Below, piece by piece: positions 22,678 through 34,000 of a stretch of 64,000 nucleotides of DNA (its first letter is position 1; each line of letters starts with the position of its first letter). The translations under genes were made by a program, and so were the position numbers. The stretch covers positions 434,001 to 498,000 of the forward strand of contig MCGO01000010.1 in NCBI GenBank assembly GCA_002104985.1, given 5' to 3'. Source of the stretch: Rhizoclosmatium globosum (lineage: Eukaryota > Chytridiomycota > Chytridiomycetes > Chytridiales > Chytriomycetaceae). The notes under the pieces were generated by a model that had not been told where the DNA came from, did no database searches, and worked only from the letters and a program-made list of their open reading frames with translations.

Positions 22678-24330
22678 ATGTCTCTGTTTGCAAACGACCC
22701 GCGGTACATTGGCACACCAGCCGACTCGCCAGTGCCTCCGCCACGGATGGATCCGCCATCAATGTTCAACAGTCGCGGTGGCGGCTTTGGAGGACGCGGC
22801 GGACGTGGTGGCGGTGGCGGCGGTGGTGGGCGAGGAGATCGAGAGCGAGAGCGAGACAGTGGCCGTGGCCGTGCCTCGTTTGGAGGCCACGACACAAGAC
22901 GCGATCCTTACTCACGTGACAGCCACCTCCGTGATTACTCATCACGTGATGTTGAACGCACGGACCGACGCGTGGATCCGCAGTTCAAACAACTCAATCC
23001 AACTCAAAACCCAGTCAACAACAACAACACCAACAACAACTACTCGTCTTCAAATCATCATTCAAATGCACAGTCGAATGTGAATGCATTGCCGCCAATG
23101 CCTGTCGACTGGCTCTCAAACACTTCCAACTCTAAGACCCTCCAAATCGATGCACAACTCAGAAAAGCCGCGGCTCCAAACGCTGATCTGTTTTGTTATT
23201 CTGCTCTTGTGGCTTCGCTTGGATCAAAGCGTGCAAACCTGGCTGCGGCAGACCCACATCGCCTCACTCGTGCCAGATCAAACACAAACAAGTTTGCCAC
23301 TGCCGATCAGCTTAATTTGTTTCTGAATCGTGCTGCTGTGAAGCTCGCAAACATTGATTCACTCACTCATCTGCTGCCCCGTCTCTTGCGCCATCAACAA
23401 CCAGTCTTTGCTGATCTTGCTGCTGGTCCTGGAGGCTTCTCTGAATATATTCTATGGCGCGCTCGCAAAGTGCAAAAGTCCCCTCTTCCTCGCGGCTTTG
23501 GAATCACTCTAAAAGGTCCTCTCGACTTTGACAAGTCATTCCTCCAAAACTCATACCCAGATTTCACTCCAACTTATGGCCCCGACAACTCGGGCGACCT
23601 TACACGTGTCGAAATACTTGATTCTTTCATCTCTTTCGTGTCTCAAAATTCTCCTTCCCATAAAGTCCACCTTGTCACTGCCGACGGCGCAATGGCTTCC
23701 ACAGGCGACGAACTCAACCAAGAAGACCACCTGAAATCAATCCTCCTCGCCGAAATCACAACTGCCCTCCAAATCCTTGCTCCAGGCGGTGACTTCCTCG
23801 TCAAAACATTCGACCTCCTCACCCCATTCTCCGTTGGCCTCCTCCACCTCCTGTATACTTCATTTGCCCGTATTGCAATCATAAAACCCGTGTCTTCACG
23901 TCCTGCAAATTCAGAACGATACATTGTCTGTCAAGACTTTTGTCACCCTCCATCCCCTGAATCCATCCAATCCCTTCGAGAAGCCCTTGCAACGTTGCAT
24001 GGTCTAAGACGCCCGCCTACAGCCACCACTGCTCCAACTCCCTCTTCACACACTCTTCCACCTCCCGGATTTATCTCTTTGGAGGAACGTATTTCGTTGG
24101 GTCTTTTTGATGTGTATTCTGTTGTTGATTTGGACGAAGTCTTGAAGGATTCAGCGTTTACGGATTGGATCAAGGAATCGAATGTGAAGTTAGCTATGCG
24201 CCAAATGGATGCTTTGGGGAAGATGGAGACTTATTTGAATGGACAGGACAGGAACAATGTTGAAGTGCCAGAATATGTTCAACGAGATGTAGCTCGTCAA
24301 TGTTGGAGAGAATGGGGGTTGAGTGATTAG
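22678..24330 (+). CDS. CMTR1: Cap-specific mRNA 2'-O-methyltransferase 1 (FtsJ/RrmJ type) with RGG N-terminus
   Basis: A single 550-residue exon. Residues about 30-65 are an RGG/Gly-rich and Arg/Glu-rich stretch, typical of RNA binding and arginine methylation. An Asn-rich linker follows (residues about 110-130). The methyltransferase core has ADLAAGPGGFSEYILWR at about 243-259 (SAM-binding motif I), then GITLKGPLDF, TADGAMASTG (catalytic Asp near 334) and FLVKTFDLLTPFSVG (catalytic Lys near 374), then KPVSSRPANSERYIVC. These are the CMTR1 signatures, not those of ribosomal or tRNA FtsJ. The enzyme methylates the 2'-OH of the first transcribed nucleotide of capped mRNA. The animal G-patch, guanylyltransferase-like and WW domains are absent; the RGG segment may take over RNA recruitment (inference). 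Confidence 0.93.
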   Translation: MSLFANDPRYIGTPADSPVPPPRMDPPSMFNSRGGGFGGRGGRGGGGGGGGRGDRERERDSGRGRASFGGHDTRRDPYSRDSHLRDYSSRDVERTDRRVDPQFKQLNPTQNPVNNNNTNNNYSSSNHHSNAQSNVNALPPMPVDWLSNTSNSKTLQIDAQLRKAAAPNADLFCYSALVASLGSKRANLAAADPHRLTRARSNTNKFATADQLNLFLNRAAVKLANIDSLTHLLPRLLRHQQPVFADLAAGPGGFSEYILWRARKVQKSPLPRGFGITLKGPLDFDKSFLQNSYPDFTPTYGPDNSGDLTRVEILDSFISFVSQNSPSHKVHLVTADGAMASTGDELNQEDHLKSILLAEITTALQILAPGGDFLVKTFDLLTPFSVGLLHLLYTSFARIAIIKPVSSRPANSERYIVCQDFCHPPSPESIQSLREALATLHGLRRPPTATTAPTPSSHTLPPPGFISLEERISLGLFDVYSVVDLDEVLKDSAFTDWIKESNVKLAMRQMDALGKMETYLNGQDRNNVEVPEYVQRDVARQCWREWGLSD

Positions 24331-24469
24331 GATACTGTTATATTTATCATTTCGGAAGATACTTGTACTTTTGAATATATTGTAGTATTCAATCTAAATT
24401 CACTGTAATTTTGGGTACCTCGACGAAATAGTGTCAAAATGGGTGTTTATTCTGTTCATCCCTCGCAGA
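24331..24469. terminator. Convergent 3' ends of CMTR1 and UTP12
   Basis: Only 139 bases separate the two stop codons, which face each other, so the 3' UTRs must nearly meet or overlap. The DNA is A/T-rich (ttgaatatattgtagtattc), as expected of fungal poly(A) regions. Confidence 0.45.
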
Positions 24470-27400
24470 TCATCGACTCACAGCGACAACTCTCTTGCGC
24501 TTATTCTTACTGTTTCCTTTTCCTTTCTTCTCGCTTTCATCTTCCTCCCCAATCGCCTCCATAAACTCCTTGGAATGGTTTGCATCCCAATCGCGCCTCA
24601 TGTACTTCAGACCAGCCAAGTTGAATCCGATTGTATCCCGCTCCTTTCGTAAAGCAGCTGGAATAAGCGCTTTCAGCTTAAGGAGGACCGGACGGCATAC
24701 ACGCGACGACACGATTTCGTTTTGGTGACTTTGGAGAATGTGGTGCAAGACTCGGGACGAAATATGAGTATTCCAGCCTTGTTCCACCCAAACCAACAGT
24801 ATTTTCAGCAACTCAATGACTTTGGCGAAAGGTAGCATTAATAAGGCTTGTTCAAGGTCTCCAGATCGGATTCCTTCCACAACGTGAAGAACGTATGCCT
24901 CGGGAGGCCAGTCTTCCAATTGAGCGGCAACAACGTATGGATTGCTGGGTTCTGGTTTGGCTTCTCTTCGATTTTTTCTTTGGTTCCTTCCTTGGCGGCC
25001 AGTGCCTTTGCAGCTTTTGCCTTTTCTTCCCATCGAGCCAACGCAGCCGCATCCATCGCCTTCTTCTCCGTCTCCTCTTCACAGATGTCCATAGCTGCAA
25101 TAATCTTTTCTCCAGCGAGCATCGTTTGAGCAGTCTTTCTAGATGCATCACCAACTTCAGCAGCTTCTCCACTGGTTCCCATTCCAGAAACAGACTTTGA
25201 GACTCCATCAATTTCAGCATCTGTTGCGACTCCAGATCCAATGGCTCGGTTATTTTTGTCGTCATCGTCCAAGTTTTGCTTTTCGTACATTTCCTCCAGC
25301 TCGCGTTCACGTTCTTCTTCGATGGCGAATTGTTCGTCTGTCTTTTCCCAGATACGGATGGAACGGTCGTGGGAACCACTGACGACAATGTTTCCGTATT
25401 TTCCGACAGCGAGAGCCCAGACTTCTCCATGGTGTCCTTGGACTTTCATGATTTGTTCAAACTAGAGGCGAAGTTAGTATTGCATGAAATGTGTTTGCAA
25501 AGAACAGTACCTTGTCAGCATCCCACCACTTTACCAACCTGTCCTTTCCACCAGTCACAAGGTAGTGTGTTCCGAACACCCACTTAACAGCCATAACGCT
25601 ATCATCATGCGCCCTCAAACTTCTGTGACAGTCACCGAAATCAAGACCCCAAATCTTGACACTCTTATCTGCACTTCCCGTTGCAATCAATGTCCCATCC
25701 GACGAAATATCCATACTCAATACTGGCAAGGTGTGTCCATACAAACTCAAAAAGAATTTGAGACTGTCTGCATAAAACACTTTCACCGTACAATCCAACA
25801 ACGAAACCGCCAACAACTTCCCGTCATGACTGTGTCGTACACACAGAACGTCTTCATTCAATTTGAGAGTACGAACGTGGGTGAGTGTAAGGCGTTTAGC
25901 GCCGTTGGGTTCTTGGACGAGTGCAAACTCCCAAAACTTGACATCCTTGTCAGCGGAGCCGGTTGTGATTCCGCGACGGTCTGGCCACACCTGCATCGAC
26001 CAAAGAGCACCTTCGTGCGCTTGGATGTTTTCAATCATGGTGTAACTGCCCAGATGGAAGATTTGCAGCTCTCCAGTTTTGGTTCCGATGACAACGTGGT
26101 TGTTTCCAGGTACAAATGTGGAGCACAGTGCGTATCCGGATTCCATTGTTGAGAGACATTTTCGGGTTTCAATGTTCCAGAGTTTGATGCTGTTGTGGGA
26201 TCCGGAGACGAGGGTTTGGTCGTCACTGCTGAGTGCCAAAGTACGAATATCGTTACGATGACCGGCGCTGTCGAGGACTAGCTCTTGTCGTGTTGGTTCG
26301 TCTTTTGAGTCTAAGCCTGCAGTGTGCACTTCGATTTGGTTTGTTGTAAGGGAGCAGACAATATGGAAAGAGACTTCTTCCTTCGTGGTCGATGCCGATT
26401 TTGTTGAAGGTGATACATCAATAGAGCGGATCTTTCCGCCGCATCTGATGGCACTCACGCGTGGGATTTCATCGGCAATGGTAATGAGAGGCTTTGATTC
26501 TTCGTCTACATCCATGTCTTCTGATTTCTTCTCCTTCTTACGACGCTGCTTAAGACGAGCTTCACGTTGGCGAAGTTCAGATTCGGTACGGATTTTATAG
26601 ACTTCAGCAATTCGGTCCGTTCCCTGCAAAACACATGCGAATTCGATGTTACAATTACTGCGTGTTAAAAAATGATACGAACCTGAACTACAAGGTATCG
26701 TCGCGAATCATGGACTTTGATGGTCAAGACCCTTTCTTTACTCTGACGCTCTAATAGACCATGCGATTCGACGCACTTTCTCAAAGTTTTGGCAGCAGCG
26801 TCAGCTTCTTTAGCCTTAAGCTCTGCCAACTTTTCTTCATCTACATGGAATGACGATCCAATGGCTCCGTTGTCGACAGGCTCGAGCTTTTCAGATAGAA
26901 CTTTAAGATCCAGCTTCCAGACACGGACTTCTCCTTCAGAACCACCAGTCACAATTGTTCGAGACTTTTTCCGGTCTTCAAGAGTGGCAGCTTCTGACTT
27001 TGGATCAGCAACGTTTCCTTCAAACAGCTCGAGAGCCCAAACTTCTCCACGATGCGCAATAACAGTTTCAACGCAGTGTTGAGTTCCTTGAAATCTGTTT
27101 TAATAACCGCGTTCTCACTTTGATCGAACGTATTCCACTCACCCAAATCCCAAAACTTCATCATGGTATCCTTTGAACAACTAACAAGATGATCGCATCC
27201 AAACTCAATAGACTCAATGAACTTGAGTCCAGTGATCTGATCCTTATGCCCACGCAATCTGTACAATCCAGTCTCCGAAATTGTATCCCAAATAACGAGA
27301 TCCGTGTCTCTACTTCCAGATGCAAGCCGAGATCCGTCGCGAGAGAATGCAAAGGCTGAAACTGCAGTTTTGTGTCCAGTGAAAGTTGTAGTTGTGCTCG

Positions 27401-27808
27401 ATGTTTCATAGTCCCACAACCGAATCGAACCATCCGCATAACTGGATGTACAAAAAATCGATTGCTTGTTAACATGAATCTGAAAGGCGTTGAAAGGTTG
27501 CGTTCTCACCCGACAGCAAACTTGTCTCCATCAGGACTTCTTTCAATACAGGTGACTTCAGACGTGTTATCGATATCTTCCCATGTAGCAATCTGAAGGG
27601 GTATGAAGTGTCAGGAAAGCTGGCTGAGGATGAAACTCGATCGATTGACACCAACCAATTCGCCCTTTCGAAGGTCCCAAACGGCTGCATTTTCCAGAGC
27701 AGGAACGATGGCATGTTTTCCGTCTTTGGAATAGCATATTGGTCCATTGGAACTGTTTACAATTCCAAGGGACGCTGCCTGCTTGTACTTCAGGTAGAGT
27801 TTTGGCAT
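24470..27808 (-). CDS. UTP12: U3 snoRNP component UTP12/Dip2 (WDR3), one frameshift
   Basis: Six exons (27808-27656, 27592-27510, 27441-27143, 27086-26683, 26623-25511, 25461-24470), about 1014 residues. Two WD40 propellers are evident: [56 protein letters not shown], then [71 protein letters not shown] and [15 protein letters not shown]. The C-terminus has the UTP12 domain: [33 protein letters not shown] and [17 protein letters not shown]. The protein works in the UTP-B module of the small-subunit processome for 18S rRNA maturation. In the last exon the frame shifts near 24,960, beside an A6 run. The exon length (992) is one base short of phase, so a single missing base explains it. The fourth exon starts at the AG in TTTCAAG, chosen because it restores frame and family sequence. 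Confidence 0.93.
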
Positions 27809-27907
27809 TTGTTGGGTTTTTGAGGGCTAAAAAGAAAAAACAAAAAAGAAAGAGAGTCATTTCTTTGAACCAACATCCCCCATCCTTCATCGTTCTTTAT
27901 TATGCGT

Positions 27908-28802
27908 TCATGAAGGTGGAGCATTTGCAGGCCGCGGTAACTGCCAAATACTGGTCCTTCGCATCAGTCGTACAAAGTCTTCCTCTGAAATCTCCCCATC
28001 ATTATCCTTGTCTCCTTCCTCGATCATTTCCTTAATTTCCTCACTCGTAAATTCTTCTCCAACAAGATCGGCGATATTTTTCAGGTGGATCGCGCTGATT
28101 CTCATTCTACTAACAGGTAAAGCCTCGCGGATGACATGAAACAGCTTTTGCATTTCTGCTTTCGCCATATTGTTGACCAGACGTCGTGTAATCATACCCA
28201 AGAATTCATCGTAATCGATTGTTCCACTTCCATCCTTGTCCATTTCTGACAGCATTTGTTTGTTCTCTTCTTTTGTTGGCTCGAATCCTGGGACATTGTT
28301 AGATAGGAACTAACGACGCCGCTTATATTGACACTAACCCATAGCTTTCATAGCGATTCTGAGATGAGATTGTCAAAATTGGAAAGTAAAGAATTCAGGA
28401 AGCCAAACCTCCATTCTTTGTTTGTAATTGATCCAGATCCATCCGTATCAAACAACTGAAAAGCTTCACGAATCTCTCCCTCTTGTTCTTCAGAGAGAGC
28501 TAATATCCTGGGAATCGGTTTGCAAGACTTTTGAATCTTATTTTTCGGTTTCAAGCCTGGAGGTTTCGGAGGCTGAGGAGCCTGTACTTGTGGCTGGGGT
28601 TTCTGAGACTCTGTTCGATTGTTAGATTTCTGTTTACTGCTGGCGGCACCATTTTCATTGGGTGGCAGTTCGGCCTGAGATACTCGAACGTTTGGAGTTG
28701 CTTGTTGGATTGAATTGCCGGTATAACTGGTTGAGAGCTGTTTAAATTCGTAGGAGTCTTTCGTGAACTCGTCACGGGTGCGAGATTGTTTGTGGAAGCC
28801 AT
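27908..28802 (-). CDS. Centrin/calmodulin-type EF-hand protein with low-complexity N-terminal extension
   Basis: The C-terminal part has EF-hand loops [13 protein letters not shown] (1), [13 protein letters not shown] (2) and [13 protein letters not shown] (4); the third loop is degenerate ([13 protein letters not shown] lacks the acidic residues). [15 protein letters not shown] between loops 1 and 2 and [11 protein letters not shown] at the end are centrin-like. Centrins act in basal bodies and spindle pole bodies, and this would fit a zoospore. About 90 residues rich in Gln, Pro, Asn and Ser precede the first hand. Two introns (near 28,397-28,345 and 28,337-28,291) are well supported. The 5' end is not: the ATG at 28802 is in another frame and needs a 38-nt intron, while an alternative first exon would lie beyond 28,866, antisense to GALE, after a good GTGAGT donor. 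Confidence 0.78.
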
Positions 28803-28865
28803 CGAGACTCAGTTTGTGGGATTAGCAAAAAAGAATTGTCGGATAGTTCAACAACACTCACTCAC

Positions 28866-30437
28866 ATGGACAGTTTGAACGATCCTCCACTAAAACCATG
28901 CGAGAAACCCTGCATTTTGGTTACAGGTGGTGCTGGATACATTGGTTCCAACACTGTGTTGGAGCTTCTGTTACGAGGACAACAAGGTGAATTAGATGAT
29001 TCCACTGAAGGCAAAGCGAAACTAGCATGGGAAGTTGTTGTGGTCGACAATCTTCGAAGCTCAAAGATTGGTAAGATATCTTGTTGATAATCTTCTTGTG
29101 GTAATGATGATCGTTGTAGATGCACTCATACAAGCTCAACAAATCGCAAGAAAGAAAATACATGCATTCCACAAAATAGACTTACTTGATAAGGATGCTC
29201 TTGACAAAGTCTTTCGTCTTCATCCTAATATATGGGGGATAATACATTTTGCTTGTATGTATATAACCTCATGAAAACTTTAACGATCGTTTAACACTTA
29301 CCACTTAAGCTGCCAAGTCAGTCGCGGAATCGCTGGTTAATCCATTGCTGTACTATAATCTCAACATCGGAATCACATTGAATTTGTTGAACTGTGTGGT
29401 GGAATCCAAGAAAAATATTGCCTTTGTATTTTCATCCAGTGCCTGTGTTTATGGATCATCATTAGATGAGCAACAGTATGACCTCAACGGCGCAGATGGA
29501 GCTCAAGGGGTTACGGAAACATGCTCGACAAAACCAAAATCACCCTATGGGAGAACAAAACTTTATATCGAAGAAATCATTCGAGACGTGTGTTATACTC
29601 AGACAAAGCAACATGGAGTGGTTTTGCGATCTGCGATATTGCGATACTTCAACCCAGTTGGTATGGTTTTCAAAATTCAAAAAGTATCTTATGTTGATAC
29701 ACAGGAGCACATTCATCAGGTCACTTGGGAGAGTATAATGGTACTCAAGAACCTGCGAATTTGGTTCCTATCGTTACCCGATTAGCTCGGAGGGTTAAAA
29801 GAGCTCAAGCAACAATATGCCATAAGTCACCATTCGTTAAACCTTTCAAAATATTTGGTGGAGATTGGCCAACACCTGATGGATCGCCAATCCGAGATTT
29901 TTTGCATATTACCGACCTTGCCAAATCTCATGTTTGCGCGCTTGAATTTCTGACGGAAGTAAATCAAGCTATTACCTCGACATTAGAGCCCTGGAACTGT
30001 TGGACTTACAATATTGGATGCGGTCGAGGATACAGTGTCAAACAAGTTGTTGAAATGGTGGAAAAGATTAGTGGTGTCCAAATACCCGTTGAAATACACG
30101 AAAGACGCGACGGAGATGTTGGAATTGCTATATCTGATTCTTCCAAGGCGGAGGCTGAACTGAATTGGACGACTCAGAAGGTTGCTATCTGAATTCAATT
30201 ACAACTATTAATCAAATGCTTTAGAGCTTGGAAGATATGTGTCGCGATGCATGGAAATTTGAGATGAAGTACTTGGAACCACTGGTATACATAAGTAATA
30301 AGTTACTTTGACTCAATTCTTATTTTTGTTGACAGGACGAAGAGCTTTGGCGATTGGAACTTATTCAGTTACCTGTCAATGACACAACGGTTTCTGACGA
30401 CAATAATTCTCTTTTTGCAGTTGCAGCTGAACAATAA
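28866..30437 (+). CDS. GALE: UDP-glucose 4-epimerase
   Basis: Six exons in phase (28866-29070, 29120-29254, 29310-29660, 29705-30180, 30225-30284, 30336-30437), about 442 residues. The Rossmann NAD motif is ILVTGGAGYIGSN near residue 21. FVFSSSACVYG holds the catalytic Ser/Thr region, and SPYGRTKLYIEEI is the Tyr-x3-Lys pair. RYFNPVGAHSSGHLGE and PIRDFLHITDLAKSH are sugar-binding signatures. The enzyme interconverts UDP-glucose and UDP-galactose in the Leloir pathway and supplies UDP-galactose for glycan synthesis. At 442 residues it is longer than the usual 340-370, mainly from small insertions (one after the first strand, one after VYGSS). There is no fused mutarotase domain, unlike yeast Gal10. 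Start is the first ATG in frame, 63 bases from the centrin-like gene start on the other strand. Confidence 0.95.
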
Positions 30438-30487
30438 ATACTGTCTTCCAGTTTCTGACCATTGTATTGTTAACAAAGACCTTCAAA

Positions 30488-30993
30488 ATGCCACCAGCTG
30501 CACCACCCACTGCAGATGACGACAAGAAGAACGCTATCTTTACTGACAGAATACAGGCGGAAACGATTAAAAAGGAACTTCGAGTTTACCATTTGTATGA
30601 ACACTATGCACTCAGTCCTTCGGTGAAAAGCAGTGAGTCTGATTTGAGACTTATCAAGAATATTGTTAATATCACTTAGAGCTTGTAATTAATAATAAGC
30701 CCCAAGCCATGGATGTCACTAAGACTGACCAGGAAGTTGAAGATGGTAGATATTGTTTCAATCAACTCAAATTAGTAACCAAGATTTTACCAAACTCAGA
30801 GGAATACAACGTTAAGTCCAAAATTCAGTCCATGGTACCAAAAGACAGATATCCCGTTCCAATTACTTCCTCTCAAATGTATGGATGGGATTCTAAGGCA
30901 TTGTTCCGTTCATTAGACAAACGATTCAGTCATCCACGCGTACAATGCGATATTACAAAGTCGTATGGCCAAACATTTGGATCTAAGAAGTAA
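30488..30993 (+). CDS. CFAP144: CFAP144/FAM183 axonemal protein
   Basis: Two exons (30488-30632, 30680-30993) give about 152 residues. The N-terminal half has QAETIKKELRVYHLYEHYAL, a helical segment. The C-terminal half has DRYPVPITSSQMYGWDSKAL, then DKRFSHPRVQCDITKSYGQ. The Gly-Trp-Asp, Asp-Lys/Arg-Arg-Phe and HPRV...DIT spacing is the FAM183/CFAP144 signature known from ciliated eukaryotes, where the protein sits inside axonemal doublet microtubules. Only organisms that build motile cilia are expected to keep it, so it is good evidence for a zoospore stage. It lies 50 bases after GALE and 105 bases before SEC7, all on the plus strand. Confidence 0.85.
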
Positions 30994-31098
30994 ACGAATT
31001 GGCCATTTGAATAAACTTTTGAATATCTTTGAAATGTGCCAATCGGAGTGCCAATCATTTACTTCCGAACAGTCTCGAATCCTCCACCAAAAAACCCG

Positions 31099-34000
31099 AT
31101 GAGCAACCACAGCGGAGGAGAGACTTTCATCAAGCACACGCTTGAGCAGTTGGTCAACGCGAAGGAAGGAAAGAAGCTTCCAAACTTGTTAAGCAGTGCC
31201 AAACAGGCTCTTGGTGAGCGAAATCTCTATTACGCTCCTTTTTTAACATAGAGTTACACACAAGCTGCTTTGGAAAAGAAGGATCCAGATTTGCAAGCTA
31301 TGCAAACTGTCTTTCAGCCATTCCAAATTGCCTGTCAGTCGCGACAACCAATCCTCGCCACAACTGCTATTGATTGTCTTGGAAAGCTGTTTACCTACAA
31401 TTACTGGGGACGATGTAATACTTCATCGGAGCTTAATGAAGATGACGAAAACGGTGTTGTTTCTCCATTGACTGCAGCGGAAATGGCCACAACTTCCCTT
31501 TCTCCGAGCGTTAATAGTCCAGTGAAAACCAACTCTTCGCAGCTAAAAATGGATTTGGATGACGATCGGGACGGATTCGATATCGATAAAAACGAACGTT
31601 CGTTTGGAATCGTAGGTCAAGTTGTTGACACCATTTGTGACGCGTTTATCGGCGAAACAACGGACGATAAGCTTCAGCTTCAGATAGTCAAAGCACTTAT
31701 GAGCGCAATCTCCAGTTCTGATCCAAAGTCGGCCATTCATGGAGCTGTTCTTTTACGTGCGATCAGAGCGACCTACAACATATTTTTGTTTTCAAAGACT
31801 CAAACAACGCAAATGCTCGCTCAAACAACTCTTCAGCAAATGGTTCAAGCACTCTTTGGGAGAGTTTCGCCTCCAATCCTTCCAAAACCAATGATCAGAG
31901 AAGTCAGTATGGTCGCTGCAGAACAAACTGGAAGCTTGCAGAATAGCATCATCTTGGATACTCCAAACCGTGGATCTATTGCCACAGAAAGTATTGACAA
32001 CAATGGAGCTGTTGGGGCTCGAAAGCAAACAACCAGGATAGCTCGTAGGTATTACATAATCAATAGTTTTTATTAATTTCGTTAATTAGGGCATCGATTA
32101 CAGTTGGTGCGCAAGATAGCAATGACGCGATCAAGCGGAGAAAAGATCCTTTGAATCTCACCTACAAGGACCTGCACCTTGTGTTTCGAGCCCTCTGTAA
32201 ACTCAGTATGAAGCCTATTCCGCCACAAGAAGGGTAAAAACGTGTTTATTTAGTTGTTTGCTCATATTTCATTGCAGGGCTGGGACAGACTTGAAAACTC
32301 CATCTATGAGATCAAAGCTATTGGCGTTACATTTAATCAATTTGATTCTATCAACTCATTTGTACGTGTTCACGACGCAGACGCCGATTCTCTTTCCCAT
32401 CAACACAACACGTGAAAACTCCCAATTCATTCACGCAGTCAAACAATACTTGTGCTTGTCACTGAGTCGAAATACTGTCAGTACTATTCCTCAGGTATTT
32501 GATGTCAGTATGGAAATATTTGGGAAAGCTTTGGTTGGTTTACGTACTGCTCTCAAGGTATTGAACTACAATTTTGTCTGATCAATTACTTATTATTATT
32601 TCAGAGAGAACTCTCTGTCGTTTTCACTGAAATTATAATTCCAATTGTTGAGGCCAAAACAGCAGTCACATTTCACCAAAGAACATCTCTTTTGAAAGCA
32701 CTTCTACGGATTCTGAGCGATCCAAATGCAGACGGAGGAAAAATATTGGTTGAAATTTATCTAAATTATGATTGTGACTTGGAGGCGTCGGCCCAAGAAA
32801 ACATTTGGGAACGTTTAATCAACACGTTATCAATGTCTATCCAAGAAAACAACAACGCACCAAACATCCCTTTATCACAAATCACAATTCCTAGTGGTGT
32901 TTCGTACAGTAATGGACCACCATCCTTAACAACGGCGAGCTTAGTGACATATTCGAAAGATCAAATCAGAGAGTTGAGTTCAACCACGGCAGATCACAAT
33001 GAATTAAAGCGTCGAGGACTGGAGTTACTCGTTAGAGGAATTTTAAAACCATTGGTATCGTGGATTCAAGCAAAGTTGGATGCAGATGCCAAGAAAGCCG
33101 AAAATGCCGCATCAGCAATGAAAAAGACGCAGAATCTGGTCTAAATCTGTTGAAGGAAGGGGATAAGCCTCTAGTTGATGACCCCACTCAATTCCAAAAT
33201 CTGAAACATCGAAAGCAAGTGTTGCTCGAAGGTATTAAACGATTTAATACCAAGCCCAAAAGGTTTGTTCTCAATCTCTTCGAGTTGTTACTAACTATCC
33301 ACAGGGAATGCAATATTTGTTGGATTCTGCTTGTATTCCATCAAGAACTCCGAAAGACATTGCTTCTTTTTACTTCACACAGAGGGATTGAACAAAACTA
33401 TGATTGGAGAATTCCTTGGAGAAGGGTGCATATTACTTAAAAGCCAAACGATTTCTAACGGCAACACATAGGGATGAAGAAAACATCGCCATTATGCATG
33501 CTTTCGTTGACGAGATGGAATTTTCTCATATGCCTTTTGTCACTGCTCTGAGAACGTTCTTACAGTCTTTCCGTCTACCGGGAGAATCACAAAAGATTGA
33601 TCGCTTTATGCTTAAGTTTGCTGGACGTTACCTCCAAGGAAACCCAACATCATTTTCCAGCGCCGACACAGCATATGTTTTGGCTTACAGTGTGATTATG
33701 TTGAACACAGATCAACACAACACTCAAGTCAAAAAGAGGATGACAAAGAGTGATTTCTTGAAAAATAATAGGTATTGAGCACTCCAACCTCGCTTCTTAT
33801 TTAATTCCTGTCATTTAGAGGAATTGACGAAGGAAAAGACGTACCTCCTGTGATTCTGGAAGCAATTTTTGATGAAATTCAAACAAATGAAATTGTTATG
33901 AAAGAAGAGCAAGCTTCAAAAGCAACACCTGCTGGAAATAGCCCTGCTTTAGCTCATAAAAAAGATCCAGGAGAATCGATGGCCTTAAAGACCGAGGCAT

